This document shows, piece by piece, positions 51,962 to 64,000 of a stretch of DNA of 64,000 nucleotides; positions within the stretch are counted from its first letter, which is position 1, and each line of letters begins with the position of its first letter. The DNA comes from Anoplolepis gracilipes (lineage: Eukaryota; Arthropoda; Insecta; Hymenoptera; Formicidae), in the NCBI RefSeq assembly GCF_047496725.1, contig NC_132982.1, forward strand, positions 7,767,001 through 7,831,000. Reading direction: 5' to 3'. The position numbers were made by a program, and so were the translations under genes. The notes below the pieces were generated by a model. The model worked only from the letters and a program-made list of their open reading frames with translations. It did not search any database and was not told the DNA's origin.

Positions 51962-52169
51962 CACTGAGAAAAAAAGTTGGTTCTGAGGACTAAATTTGTA
52001 AGATAGTTGTTTAATCCAAGGTTGATTCAACAATTATTTAATTGCACTAAAAAAAAGTTTAGTTTTAACTTAACTATATCTTTTTTTAGTGTTAAATAAT
52101 TGTTTAATTTAATGGAAATAAATAATTGCTGACAAATTTAGTCTATATAATCAATTATTTTTTTCAATG
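51962..52169. mobile_element. Short TA-flanked foldback MITE
   Basis: The 208-bp element is almost entirely palindromic. Its left arm starts CACTGAGAAAAAAAGTTGG and the right arm, read in reverse complement, CATTGAAAAAAATAATTG. The arms share GACTAAATTTGT, CAACAATTATTTAA or AACAATTATTTAA, and CACTAAAAAAA. TA occurs at both edges (51960-51961, 52170-52171). No coding capacity. This is a typical miniature inverted-repeat element of the TA-targeting (Tc1/mariner) kind. Confidence 0.75.
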
Positions 52170-52171
52170 TA

Positions 52172-55100
52172 TGTGGAGAACAATTTTTACAAGTTCCTAA
52201 TCTGATTTTCTTAAATATCGTGTAAAATTAAAAATGTCGCGAATTTCAGCACTACACAAATATTACTCTGTTATTTATATTTACACTCATTTATTTATCT
52301 TTTCATTGCTATCGCGACATTTTCTTTATGACACAAAGAAAATATAGATTGATGCTTTAATAACAGATAAAGAAATGTGCAATCTTCTTATTATATCTTC
52401 TCATTACGCAAACAATTTATTTTTATTCTAAAAATGTAATTGTATATCATAAAGATAAAATTATCTGTACTAATATACATAATTAGCGAATTTCTTTCCA
52501 TATAAATTTACTTTCTTTTTTGTGAACGCAATATAAACCATTTATTCATACGATTCGGATTTTGTTAGATTTTTCTTATCGTTACTTCCTTATATAAAGC
52601 TAAAAAAACATTTAATTACAATGTTAAAATTCGTTTAAACAGTGCCATTAAGCTTTATTTGAACTAATCAATCTATTAATTTTAAAGAAACTCAAAGCAA
52701 TATTTAAAAAATATTGAGAAAGTTAATAAAAAAATTACATAAATTATCTTAGCTATTAATATAATTATACATAACATATATAAGGTAAAACTTAAAAAGC
52801 GTAAATAAGAAATGTACTATGAAACCCAAATCATATGCTTAAATATATAGTAAATTACTTATTGCTTTTGGTGATTTAGTTTTCCGTAGTACATTCACGT
52901 ATGACTTATCAATCTAACTGCAACCGGAATCGTTTCGGTACCGTTGCTGATCAATCAGAAATAACTTTATTTATGGTTCAGTTGTTTATGTAGATTATAT
53001 CCGATAACTTTTACTTTCGCAGAGAACCTGTCATTGTATACTAATTCGTGCATGACAAACTCACGTGTGTAATTTTGTGCTGTTTAGACATTATTTTATA
53101 TATAATATGTATATGTCTATATACGTGTATCAGAAGAGAAAAATAATTTGCTCTGCATCAATTGCACGCGTAAATAATGTGTTTATGCCACTTATAATCT
53201 CATATATTATTGTTTGTCAAGTAATTATATTGTTACTACGTTTTAATCAAGTCTTAATGATTTATTTCTATAAATGAAACTCATATATCTTACATTCGGA
53301 ATTGTACCTTTGTCGCAAGGTATAATTATCGGGAGAAAACGATCACATTAATTCATAAAATATTTACTTGAATATTACTTGTGATTTTATTATGGAAATC
53401 GATTTTTTTTAAATGATAAATGCAAATGAAATATTATTTCAACAAGATACAAGAAAACATGGTCAAAAATGCTATTGCAAAGAAATGTAGCTTTCACATT
53501 CTTAATATAAAATCTTTTCACACATATCGCAGTAGTTACACTGTTGTAAAATCGTCATATATATCGCGATTATTTTTCGCGTCTTTAACGAGCTTTGAGA
53601 TGCGGTGCTCAAACGTGATAATTTCAAACAGCATGCGAAGTACAGTTACTTTAGTTTTTCGCAATATCGCTTTATGAACGGCCACAGTTGAATATCAATC
53701 AATTGGCGAACATTTTCCTTTCTACGAGACCTAGGTAATGTCTGGTCTTACATTGCTACTATGCAAGTGTAGCTGTTTCTCGACGTTGAACGACTTTACG
53801 GCCTGACGATTCTCAAAACCATTAGCACAATCTCGATCGTCGCGAGTTACCGACATTTTACTTATCGTTACATCAATGTAATTCTCTTATTATGATAAAA
53901 ATCAATCGTAAATCTTCCTAGATCGTATTTATATCTTATTGCGTCAAGAACTGTACATAACGTTCAAAAATAATAGAAATTCGTAACTAATTAATGTAGC
54001 AGCCAAAATTTATTTAAGCACTTTCTAGTAAAAATATTTGGATATTTTTTATGAAACAAATTACATTATTATACTATGTACAAATAGTAACATTTATTTG
54101 TGATTAATATTTCCGTTTTAATGTAGAAATCTCATTAATATTTAACATCTTTGTTTCTTTGTCGTTTCTTTACATTTTCAACTTTTTAAAATATGCATAT
54201 TTATAGAAAATAATTTTGTATTAGAAATATATCTTTTTGTTTCATGGAGTTGTAATTTTACTACATATTTACTGCAAGAATCTAATAATAATGACTGTTT
54301 TTTTTTTTTTTCTTTTTTACAACATTCGATATTTTAACTTATGTAAATTATATTTTTTTTTACCACAAAGATCTTTTTTGCACTACTTTCATTAATGATG
54401 ACTGTGTCTCCCAACATTTTATAAAAACTTGCTGCAGTATAAAAAGTTAGGTGTTAGGTTGGCTATTCCCTTGGCGGTCATGAGTTCAGCCGTAACAGAA
54501 TGTTTCTTATCCATTCCCGGCTCGAAAACCGCACCATAAAACATTTATGGGAAACGTGATCAGCTTAATTTCGATCGGACGCATGATCTTGTAATTTGTT
54601 CCATAAAAGGTATACGGTTATTTTCCTTAGAAAGCGCCTAGAGAGATTTCGGTTGCTGCACCAATTAACTGCGCAAATTTGTATTACCTTCGAACAGACA
54701 GGTTGTATACGATTCTTTAGGCAGCGACCAGATAAAAGTACAATCGAGAAAGCTTTACGATTGATTTTTATTATAATAAAAATAAAAGAATTGAATTGTT
54801 CTAATCGATAACATAGCTATAGCAAAGATATTGAATAAACGAACGAATAAGTGTTATACGATGTAGAAAATTATCTCTTATATTTCATGGAGAGAGACAG
54901 CTGGGGAAATTAATTAAATTATTTCTATATTATGAGTCTTAAATTACTAGTGCTTGATGGATATTAGGATCAGTAAACAGCATTAAATCATACTGATTTT
55001 CTACTGTTTACATAAAATATTGAATCTTTATAATAACTTTATAATATTTGATAGTTCGGAATATTTAATCTTGATCAGATATTAATCATAAGTGCATCGA

Positions 55101-55960
55101 TTAAGATGAAATTTAAATGCGAGAAGGAAGAGAGAGAGAGAAAGAATAAATAAAAAATCTATCTTTCCTGAATAAATTCGATTTAATCTGATTTATTCGA
55201 TCGTTTAATAAACATCCGCGAATGAATCTGAAAGATATTTCAAAGAAATGCGAGCAAGGCCGTATCGTTAACGAAATGCAACCAAGTTTGTAGCAGATGC
55301 ATTTATAGTCCACTGTGTGGATATTTACGATAACCATCAGCCTCGCGACTGTAAGTACATAGCTTCGAGAAGCAATGCATACATAAACTATAATAAGTTA
55401 TGCATCACATTTTATCACGAAAAAGAATGTTGATTAAACACTTTTCTTTACTCATAAAAATAATATTTAGCAATGTTAAACAAGATTAATCGCTTTCATT
55501 AACAGAGTTGTAGTTAATTATGTTATAGTTAATATAAGGTTGAAAGCGAAAATAATTAAGTCAGTAGTTTTATTATTAATGATTTTCATATTATTATTAT
55601 ACGTATATGAAAATTATATATGGAATATTTTTAATTATATGCAATATCAGGATCTTAATTTATTAAAATAGAAAAACATTTTATATTATATTTTGCAAGC
55701 AAACATATGCATTAGATTTTTGAGCTAAAAATTCTATTGATTTTGATTATATCTATTCTTAATTTTTTCTTGATTTCTATGTAAAAATTAAAATTAGACT
55801 TATTGTTAGATTGAGAAAAATGGATATCTCGTATTTAAAATATTTCTATTTTCTTCTTTTGTAAAAAAATATATATAATTGATCAGATGTTATCATATGT
55901 GCCGAAGCGAAATCTATAGAATTTTTATTATCATATCTGATTATCTCTGTAATCCTTCAT
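52172..55960. other. AT-rich non-coding DNA
   Basis: T-rich runs near 54,298-54,315 and GC-richer patches near 53,560-53,860, 54,440-54,720 and 55,180-55,370. CGAGACCTAGGTAATG near 53,725 resembles a donor but no exon pairs with it. Confidence 0.5.
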
Positions 55961-57523
55961 CCATTCACAATACAAAGTAAATTACACATGGTGTTCTGTT
56001 TACTATGATTGGCGAGGGTGCGCGTGCATTAGACCGATCTTTCTCAGTCGATTGTGTTTTAGGCACTTGTACTTTCTCGCAGCGGGACTTGTTCCGTTGG
56101 CAAAGTGTAATACGCGCAAAGGAGACTGCAAGTAATTGTGGCAAATCGTTCGTTCTAGCCTTCACCCACTTTCTCTTTCATAGACCGAGTTTAAGTTAAC
56201 AATCAGATCTAAATATGTCGAGCCAAACGTGTAATGCAACGCAATTATATCCGTGTTCTGTTATTTACAAAAAAAATATATTACAAAAAATATCTTGAAT
56301 TTAAAATGATTTTCACACATAAGTTGTATAGGATTGATTTTTCATGATGTCTCGTACTTATTGTAATATTAATTGTTTTCTCGTTTATAACAATAGAATA
56401 TAGAAGAAAGCGAAAAGAATTCAACGTACTTGTCAAACCAAACACTGCATTTTCTTTTATTTATAAAAGAATATATTATATGTGTGTATCGTAATAAAAT
56501 ATGTGGGAAGCGTCGATTCTCAATCGTAGTTATCGAATTAGTAATAGCTGACTTGACTTAATTGGCGGAGAAAGTTTCATTAAATGTCGTGCACCGTAAT
56601 TAAACGAGCTTCAATGCATTTCTGAGAGTTATGGTTTGTCTCTTGAGACCATTACGCATAACCATAACGAATCGTTGAACATGACATGAAGAAGTACATA
56701 CGTGCGCTATGCGTGCCGTGCGTTACATCATTTCTTTGTGAAGTTAGCAGTCTATTTTTAGAATTTAGATATAATTAATGGAGTTTTGACTTTTCTTGAA
56801 AGACTTCTTCTTCCTGTTTCAAAGAGAGTTTAGGCAATTAAATATAAAAAAATAGAAATTTTAAAATATATGGCATATTAGCTTTATTATACAAAAAATG
56901 ATACTAATAACTTTTTATTTCAATTAAAGCCAATTTGGATTATAATATTATATTTTTCGATAAAAATTTTAAGAGGCTCTATTTGAAATTTGTTAGATTA
57001 AAAAAAATTTCACTTGTGAGTAATAGAAATTAATATAAATAATATAATAAATTTATTTTCAGTCATATTTTATTTTTATATTGCATGCATATGATATATT
57101 TAAAGTAAAATATATTATTATATAATAATTCGCATTTATAGCTGTCGTATATTAATATTTTATTTAAAACTAAGTAAAGATCACACGCACACATACGATA
57201 GAAAGTGTCAGAACTTAATTTCGAACGAGTCTCACTTTAATTCCAATTGTACATTATGTACAAGTGACAAATGTAATGCGTATCACTTATTATTATCATA
57301 TTTTACGTGGAAATACTAGATAATTCTTTTGATAAATATAAATTTATGTTAATAAATATAACTGTACTTTTTAAAGTAATTAATTATTGCCTTAGTTAGA
57401 TTTCGTAGAAACAAATTTTATAGAAATTTTTATTATCTAATAATTGAAATTATTTATTCTTAAAACAAAAAACATTTTCTAATATTCTAATATAAATTGT
57501 AATTTTTGCAATTTCTGTAAACT

Positions 57524-57555
<32 letters not shown>

Positions 57556-60500
57556 TAAATATTTTATATATAATTAGTAATGCTTCATGTCAAAGTAAGC
57601 ACTATAAAATTTACCTGAGACATTATCATGTTACGTACAAATATTATCGTAATAATAACGCGTTCGATAAAATAATTCATTCCTTAATAGGGAATAAAAT
57701 AGGAAGTGAAGGGACACTGTTGTTACATAAGAGTTGCCTTCCATATTTAGGTTACATGCACCAGAACGCACATCTCTGTGATATAACTGTGCATCGATCC
57801 GTACGATGTCGAATACGATTTAAGACGCGTTACTTGTATCATCACTAAAAATATCATACCGGGCATGTTAAATGAATCGGTCACATTGAAAGTTTCTTCA
57901 AGATTTATGCGAACCATCATTGTAGCTACATTAGCTTATGTGGAACAAAAAATAGAAATGTTTTTACGTTTAGTCGCATTTTTTTATCGTACAAAAAATA
58001 ATAAGAATTGAACTCAGAAAATCTAACACAAGTTTGATATTTCCAACGATAGTGTAGATTATATTTTTGATGAATCAATTTTCCACACAAAATTTCAATA
58101 GAAATAGCACGTTCTCGATTCCGTACGTGAATTACGTGTTAAATTTTCTTGTATAATTTATACTCGCGGAAAGTCTATGGGTTCTTAAATTTGTGACTGT
58201 TTAATTTATTTTTCAAACGTTTCTTGTATTTGACTTATGTCAATATATCAAAACATTGTCAGTCATGAACGTCTATAATAATTGTTCTATCTTCTATCGA
58301 ACAACGATACGGCAACGTGATTTTTGACGAATGTACGCCGTTTTTTTTGCACGCTTTCTTGACGCGATGCACTTGTTTTTTTCGTGGACAAATATCGAAA
58401 TCTCTGTGTTCGTATATACACTCAATCAATAGTGCACATATACCAATCGCGATTTCTCGAGTAAATATATATATAAGCATATTACATATCTAAACGAACA
58501 TTATTTGCATTTCATATTAGAACGTATTCTGCAACGTATTTATATATTTATATCACTATTATTCATAAAGAATGAATATACACAATTCTAAAATATATTT
58601 GAAACATACTTTATTATCAAAATTTTTAAATTCTTTAAAAACATTTTTAATGATTATAGGTGTACCAGAAAATAAGTTATAGACGAAAAATTTAATGGAA
58701 TTTAAAAAGATATATTTGATAGATATGCTTACAGATTTATAACTATCAAAAATTAAGAGAATTTTTAATTATTTCTGGTTTTTTCATGAAATAGATATCA
58801 GTTTCACATACACGCAATATTTGGTAACTTAGGAATTGCCTTCACTTATGAACATTCGTTTCGTCACTACATTTTTACTTATATGTCGTTGCTGCAAAAA
58901 AGATTGTTGAACACGATATTCGCTATTATAGGATATATGTGTTACACTTATTTTGATACAACGTATAATGTTAACTATCATTATTTCAACATGCGCTATT
59001 ATATTTCAAAAGTAAGAAATGTCCCGTTTATTATACATATATCAATTTTTAATGCAGAATTTTGAATGGTTATAACCATTTATTTTCTTCGCAATTATTG
59101 TATAATTAAAAAAATGTAAAATGTATAAAAAATTATAGAAATTTTGGCCTCTAATAGCCACAAATTAGTAAAATAAACTTTTTTTTATATGTATCTATAT
59201 TTACATATATGTATATTTATATGTATATTACGAATGGTATGTTGTTTACTAAAATATTCTACATATAATCAATAACAAATAATTATAAAACACAGCCTAA
59301 GCTCTACTTGCAGATAATGATAGATATTTATTTTTACAATCAAAATAAAAATTAAAAATCTGACGTAGGTATAATTAAGATATAAATCTAACATAAATCT
59401 AGATTTCTATATTTTTAGTTTAATTATTTTTTCAAAGTAAATTATATCGTTGCAAAAATTGTATGATATTATATACAGTGAAACTGTAATATTCGAAACG
59501 GTAATAAGCATTACATTTTAAATTTATAGTATAGGAGAAAATAAAAAAATATATAATTATATTTTATTCACATTAATGATTAATTCGGCAATACACAATT
59601 TATAAAAAAGAATTTTTATAGTTACATTTATATAACTATAAATATTATAAGAAAATTTAAATTATAAGAACTTTTATAGTTATATTTTAAATTTTTAGAT
59701 GTTATATTACATTTATTTTTTAAATAAAAGTGTGACACTATTATAATTTTTACATAATAATTTTAATTTTAAAAAATTAAGATGAGATAAAATAATGGTA
59801 ACATATTTTTATCATTATAAAGATATAATTATATAAAAAAGAAAAATAGAAAATTTTAAAATTCTTTCATAATTTATATAGTTTGCGCGACATTATCTTT
59901 GTGGTAAATATGCGATATTAGAATTTAAAAGCATTGAAATATCAGATTGTCGGTAATGGAGCGAATTGATCTTTATATATTTAATTATATGATTTAATTT
60001 ATCGTATGAAACGCATGAAACGTAGAAATGATGTGAAATGAAAGATATTTATATCTCTATTTCACATTATTATTCCTATGGCGTTAATTTTATATGTCGA
60101 AGTTATATTATTCTCTGGCTTTCTGTTTCCTTTTACAGCACATCATAAAAAATGAAGTTATGACATTTCTATTTTTATTAACTCCGCAAATAATTGTTCT
60201 GTGACGAGATCCTATATTCTATGCATAATGAGCGAGATTATCGAGCGCTGCAAAACAGGTTAGTCCGCGACGACGTGAGAATCGCGAGAATAATTTCGTG
60301 ACGGAACATTTCAAAGATACCTGATTTGGTAAGGTATCTCACAACACATGGCTACACGCGCGCCGTTTATTGCTATAATTATGTGGTTCAATTTCAGAAC
60401 GGAAATGTTACTAGTCGGATAGGTAGTAATACTGGTAATCGTTGTGAATGGCTGCGGATATTGTTCTATTCGTGAATCTTTTCTTTATCATTAATTTATG

Positions 60501-61530
60501 TTATACGTAAAACCTGAATACCAGTTTATTGATCTACACATACGCGTTACATGCACATTCACATATATAAATATAACTAGAAGATTTTTTTCTATATAAT
60601 ATAAAATATAATTTTCTCATAAAAAATATGCATGTGTACGCGCGTTATATTATACAAATGTGTTATTTATAACTAAAATTCTTTTTTTGCTGCATTTCTA
60701 AAAAAAAAAAAGATTACGTAATATCTTGCATATTTAATTTGATAAATTTTGTATCTATGCAACTGTACAAAAATATAATAAGAACAAATATTAATATAAA
60801 TTATCTATATACACATTATTTTTTAAGAATACAGTTTATCATGCGTTTGATTTTTAAATTTTTAAAAGTTATCGATAACTACAGGTTGTAATGCAGGAAC
60901 AGATGGATAAGAGACAGATGAATATGGAATTTTGTTAAGATATTTCATTAAATTTTACACGATGTTTAGATGTTATTTCATTTATTTTCACATTATTCAT
61001 TATTTTTCTATATAACATGAAATATTGTAAGATAGAAGGATTATTTATAATAGGGAATTAAAAAAATATATATTTTAGGAAATTTATTAGTAGAAAAATA
61101 TATTTAATAGTAATTGATAATTGAATCTAAATAGATAATTTAGTAGAAAAATATCTTTATTTTACATTATAATTTTTAGTTGACAAATATAGTTATTTCA
61201 GCACGCGCGGTCGCATATTTAATATGAAAAGCTGTCTTTATCTTGCAAATGATGATAACATTTACACGTTTTTAATTAATTAAAAGCAAAGTTTAAAATA
61301 TTCCTAGATATAACAACCCTGAATTGCTGAAATTGTTAAACGATCTAATAATTACAATTTTTGAATTTAATTATTGTATTGTGATTACACGTCATATTTC
61401 GTTGCCTAAGTTTCAAAAAATTGAAGCGGTAAAGAAATGCTTACAATTTATTGATTTCTTCTTCATTGGAAAATTAAAAAATTGATTGTAGAGACGCAAT
61501 TGATTAATTGATTGAATTGAAGAGAGCAAC
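55961..61530. other. AT-rich non-coding DNA
   Basis: A small GC-richer patch at 56,000-56,170 has opposing 64- and 66-codon frames, neither favoured. A TA-preceded CAGTGAAACTGT at 59,478 resembles a transposon end without a partner. From 58,500 to 61,200 the sequence is very A/T-rich. A GC-richer patch lies at 60,230-60,480. Confidence 0.5.
57527..57552. repeat. (AT)n microsatellite
   Basis: About 13 AT units between TTAA and GTATAAATATT. Confidence 0.95.
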
Positions 61531-62149
61531 GCGCCTTAATGTACTTGACCGTAATGTGCTACTTTGCGAACGGGATAATATCGTTCAGGCGCGCGTAAAA
61601 AGAACACGTAGTATCTACTCGCAACAGACGCGTGACTTAATATATAATTTACGATTTAGATAGTAATTACCGAAACACCCAATATACTTTCACGCGTAGA
61701 CTTTCGGAACGAAATCCCGATGATATTCGTACAGTAGAAAATTACAGGTTACCTCACGATCAGCGAGATTAGAGATAATTGCGTCGGAGCTTTGCGCGTG
61801 TACTCATTTTGCCGTGAGGAAGAAATTTGTACCGTTATTTTATTCGCGTGAACGCGATAGGGCTGTTCCGATTTTACGAGATGATATTATTTTCATCTTG
61901 CTTTTGGCGTTGATTGTTTGGAAATATGTAGTCTTCATCTTGCATGATGAAAGCCGCCGACCGTCAGCCAACGATATCACGAATCACGTGAACGTCTAAT
62001 TTTCCGCTCGTCTGTAGTTTAATTTGCTAAAGCGTGTATGTTGGGTAATGAAGAAGAACCGCTCTCTTTCTTTCTTTTTCTGACGGACGTTGCCAATTGT
62101 TGCGGATAATCTCGGCCTTCGAGCAGGTCATCTTCATTATTAGCATATT
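61531..62149 (-). other. Probable 3' flank and 3' UTR of troponin C
   Basis: GC-richer than the desert to its left and continuous with the last troponin C exon. Contains the AATAAA candidate at 61,839-61,844. The 61-codon plus-strand frame (61814-61999) has no support. Confidence 0.4.
61839..61844 (-). terminator. Candidate poly(A) signal of troponin C
   Basis: An AATAAA hexamer reads on the minus strand about 306 nt past the troponin C stop codon. The sequence between is moderately GC-rich, as a 3' UTR might be. AATAAA is frequent by chance in this AT-rich DNA, so the assignment is tentative. Confidence 0.35.
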
Positions 62150-63869
62150 TTAATCGTCGCCTCCCGTCATGACTTCCATGAATTCTGAAACCACGTGAAA
62201 TGCAGTGGGTGTTAGTGTAATCAAATGGCGTCTCGTGTTTTCCGCAGATTTGTAAACTTGGCGAACCACCCAAGGCGAGACTTATTGAATGTTCGATCGA
62301 CTTTGCTATTAGTGTCGGTTATGTTAAGCTTTCCTGACATTGACGTGCGTGAAACGAATTTCCTTGGCTCGGGGCTTTGTAACTTGAGTAGATTTTAAAT
62401 GAACTACTTGGCTTTCGATGCATGTCACATATTATCTTATCTTGCAAATTACAGTTGTTAGTTGCAGCTCTTATGCACAATTTCTTAAACGTATTATTTT
62501 AAGTAGGTTACTCTGGCACGTGCTTGACATTTTTATGACATTTTGATATTAGTATTGTTCCTTGAATCTATAATATCAAATCTAGTAAAAACTTTTTTAA
62601 TATACAAACTACTATAATTTGATATTATAGTATAGTATTATTTTTTACTCACACAAAATTAAAGAGTTACATACTATTAAATTCAAAATATTTTATTTAC
62701 TTTTCAAAATAAATACTGAATTGTAAAATAAGCATATTTTAAAAATTAATTTTGCCGATTAATTTAAGTATTAATTTCTTAACTTAATTTAAATATTAAT
62801 TTCTCAGATTAATTTAAATATTAGTTTCTTAGATGGATGCGATTAACACAAAAATATTAGACTTATTTATTTAGAATTAATAAATAACACGAAAGGCGAA
62901 GTGAAATGAAAAAGTATATTGACAGTTTAAAAAATACCGTCAAAATCTAGGGTTCCCGATCCGTCAGCATCTACTTCCTCTATGATCATATCAAGTTCCT
63001 CCGGAGATAGCGCGTCATCTAGTTCGTGAAGAATATCGCGGAATACGGCGGTGGTTATATAGCCATTGCCCTCTTTGTCGTACAATCGGAATGCTTCGCG
63101 TAATTCTTGTTGCATCGCTTCCGTATCCTCTTCTACCAAGAATCTAGCAGCCAGCGTGCAGAACTCCTCGAACTCGAGTTCGCCAGAGCCTGTCGATACA
63201 GAGAAAAGTGTCAAGCATTGGAGGAACATAATCGTGAGATCGACGTAATTTTGCTTACCATCCTCATCTATTTCGCTAATGATTTCCTGTAGCGTGTTTT
63301 CACTGAGTTCGTGACCCAACATGGTCAATATCGTACCCACCATGTTGCTGCCGATGCTACCCTTCTTTTCGTGGTCGAAAGCGTCGAAGGCTTTCTTCAA
63401 CACTATTTAGAAAAGAGATAAGTTAATATTATTCTAAATTTTTTTACCACAAAAAAGTAGAAAAAAGAAAAATAGAAAGAGGTATACTTACAAGCTAATT
63501 GGTCCTTATTTAGATCTTCCTGAAATTGTCAAAGATTTAATTATTATCCATAACTATCCAAAACGTTAATTACTATTAAAAATCACACTGATGAAACAAA
63601 TCATTTACAACAAATTACAAAGAGTATTTATTAATTTTTTCCTGTTGAATCATTTTTTCTGTTGTATTTAGAATGAATATTTGAACTTTGTTGCTGAATT
63701 ATCATTTTTTTTAAATTTAATTTTAATATTTATATATATTAAATATGTTATATGAATTTATTATGTTATATGAATTTTATTATCTTATTTTCACACTTTT
63801 TATCGCGGAAAAATACTACTATTTAATGAATAATTTTCACATTTATTAAAATTATATGTGACTTGCCAT
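62150..63869 (-). CDS. TpnC: Troponin C, insect muscle type (spliced; start exon tentative)
   Basis: Troponin C is the calcium sensor of the thin-filament troponin complex; it binds troponin I and releases inhibition of contraction. Exons read on the minus strand: 63869-63867 (start codon only, proposed), 63519-63492, 63402-63259, 63189-62938 and 62184-62150, ending in TAA. Introns are about 347, 89, 69 and 753 nt; the last three have GT-AG ends and phases match throughout. The predicted protein is 153 residues, the normal family length, with four EF-hands. Loop I (D20-M31) lacks the acidic residue at loop position 12. Loop II (D56-E67, DEDGSGELEFEE) is intact. Loop III (D96-V107) is degenerate. 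Loop IV (D132-E143) is intact, but its last ligand, E143, is supplied only by the 35-nt final exon, which supports that exon. The C-terminus reads EFMEVMTGGDD. Intact sites II and IV match most insect isoforms rather than the single-site flight-muscle isoform. Exons 2-5 are secure; the ATG exon is an inference. Confidence 0.93.
62185..62937 (-). other. Last intron of troponin C
   Basis: A 753-nt intron separates the penultimate exon (ending GAC G, then gtattt) from the 35-nt terminal exon (preceded by tttcag). The half near 62,200-62,420 is GC-richer than the rest and could hold muscle control elements or an alternative last exon; no second EF-hand ending was found in it. Confidence 0.8.
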
Positions 63870-64000
63870 AGTGATTAACTATACGCTTTGCTCGTGGTAC
63901 GTTAGCGTCAACGGTTTACTCGAGTATGCACCAGATTCTGGCCGTAGACTTCTGTTTTAAGTGATCATAACGATGATATTCTGGCACGTGATTGACCAGG
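63870..64000 (-). other. Probable 5' UTR of troponin C
   Basis: This stretch is clearly richer in G and C than the AT-rich intron that follows it on the minus strand, and it runs directly into the proposed start codon at 63869. It is a reasonable 5' UTR exon. The transcription start and promoter are not visible and may lie beyond the window. An alternative donor (CGA followed by GTAAAC, near 63925) could instead end a non-coding exon here. Confidence 0.4.

Noticed and set aside
56005..56199. 64-codon plus-strand ORF and its 66-codon antisense partner
   Set aside because: Neither frame is favoured by composition, and no splice or promoter signals support either.
59475..59540. Pogo-like transposon end (TACAGTGAAACTG)
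   Set aside because: No inverted partner was found within reach; a 12-bp resemblance is too short.
62927..63403. A single uninterrupted 158-codon troponin C frame
   Set aside because: It contains the unspliced 69-nt intron, starts at a GTG that straddles a splice acceptor, and ends in intron sequence. The spliced model restores intact EF-hand loops II and IV.
1..64000. tRNA, rRNA, CRISPR arrays, operons, phage or plasmid features
   Set aside because: GTTCGA words were checked by eye and none sits in a cloverleaf context; no regular spacer-repeat array or prokaryotic gene arrangement exists.

Overview
This window looks like nuclear DNA of an insect. It is very AT-rich and full of A/T microsatellites. 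It has short GC- and CpG-rich islands, small canonical introns and small TA-flanked inverted-repeat elements. It holds one clearly recognisable protein gene, an invertebrate-type muscle troponin C. The general texture (AT-rich with undepleted CpG) would suit an ant or another hymenopteran, but that is an inference. Nothing bacterial, viral or plasmid-like was seen.

Layout. About 1-62,000 has no protein gene that I can name. It is intergenic or intronic DNA with GC-richer islands near 0.2-0.7, 7.4-7.9, 8.3-8.7, 9.05-9.35, 12.4-13.3, 25.8-26.0, 29.05-29.45, 31.7-32.05, 33.65-34.1, 42.8-43.2, 44.0-44.7, 45.3-45.8, 51.0-51.3 and 56.0-56.2 kb. Two islands contain minus-strand coding candidates that are easy to miss. 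One is a 174-nt exon-like stretch at 31,722-31,895 with good splice sites. The other is a 59-codon ORF at 33,769-33,948. At 48.9-49.9 kb on the plus strand, a TATA box, three canonical introns and a poly(A) signal line up into a compact four-exon transcript with no long reading frame.

Mobile and repeated DNA. There are three inverted-repeat, MITE-like elements: a large nested foldback at 14.26-15.12 kb and two small elements with TA flanks at 37.84-38.07 and 51.96-52.17 kb. A weaker pogo-like candidate lies at 30.94 kb. Local duplications occur at 27.7-28.0 kb (tandem, with a 39-bp filler shared with 20.1 kb), 32.06/33.33 kb (about 180 bp, nearly identical), 31.35/32.34 kb, 45.9-46.2 kb, and a degenerate minisatellite of about 21 bp at 48.4-48.65 kb.

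The right end, 62.15-63.87 kb on the minus strand, is the troponin C gene. Four coding exons are read with confidence, and a fifth, holding only the start codon, is proposed. The predicted 153-residue protein has four EF-hands, of which sites II and IV keep their calcium ligands, as in most insect troponin C isoforms. I found no undescribed multi-gene system. The most interesting items are the spliced transcript at 49 kb, the nested foldback element, and two intron oddities in troponin C: a stop-free in-frame 69-nt intron inside calcium site II, and a possible GC-AG first intron directly after ATG.
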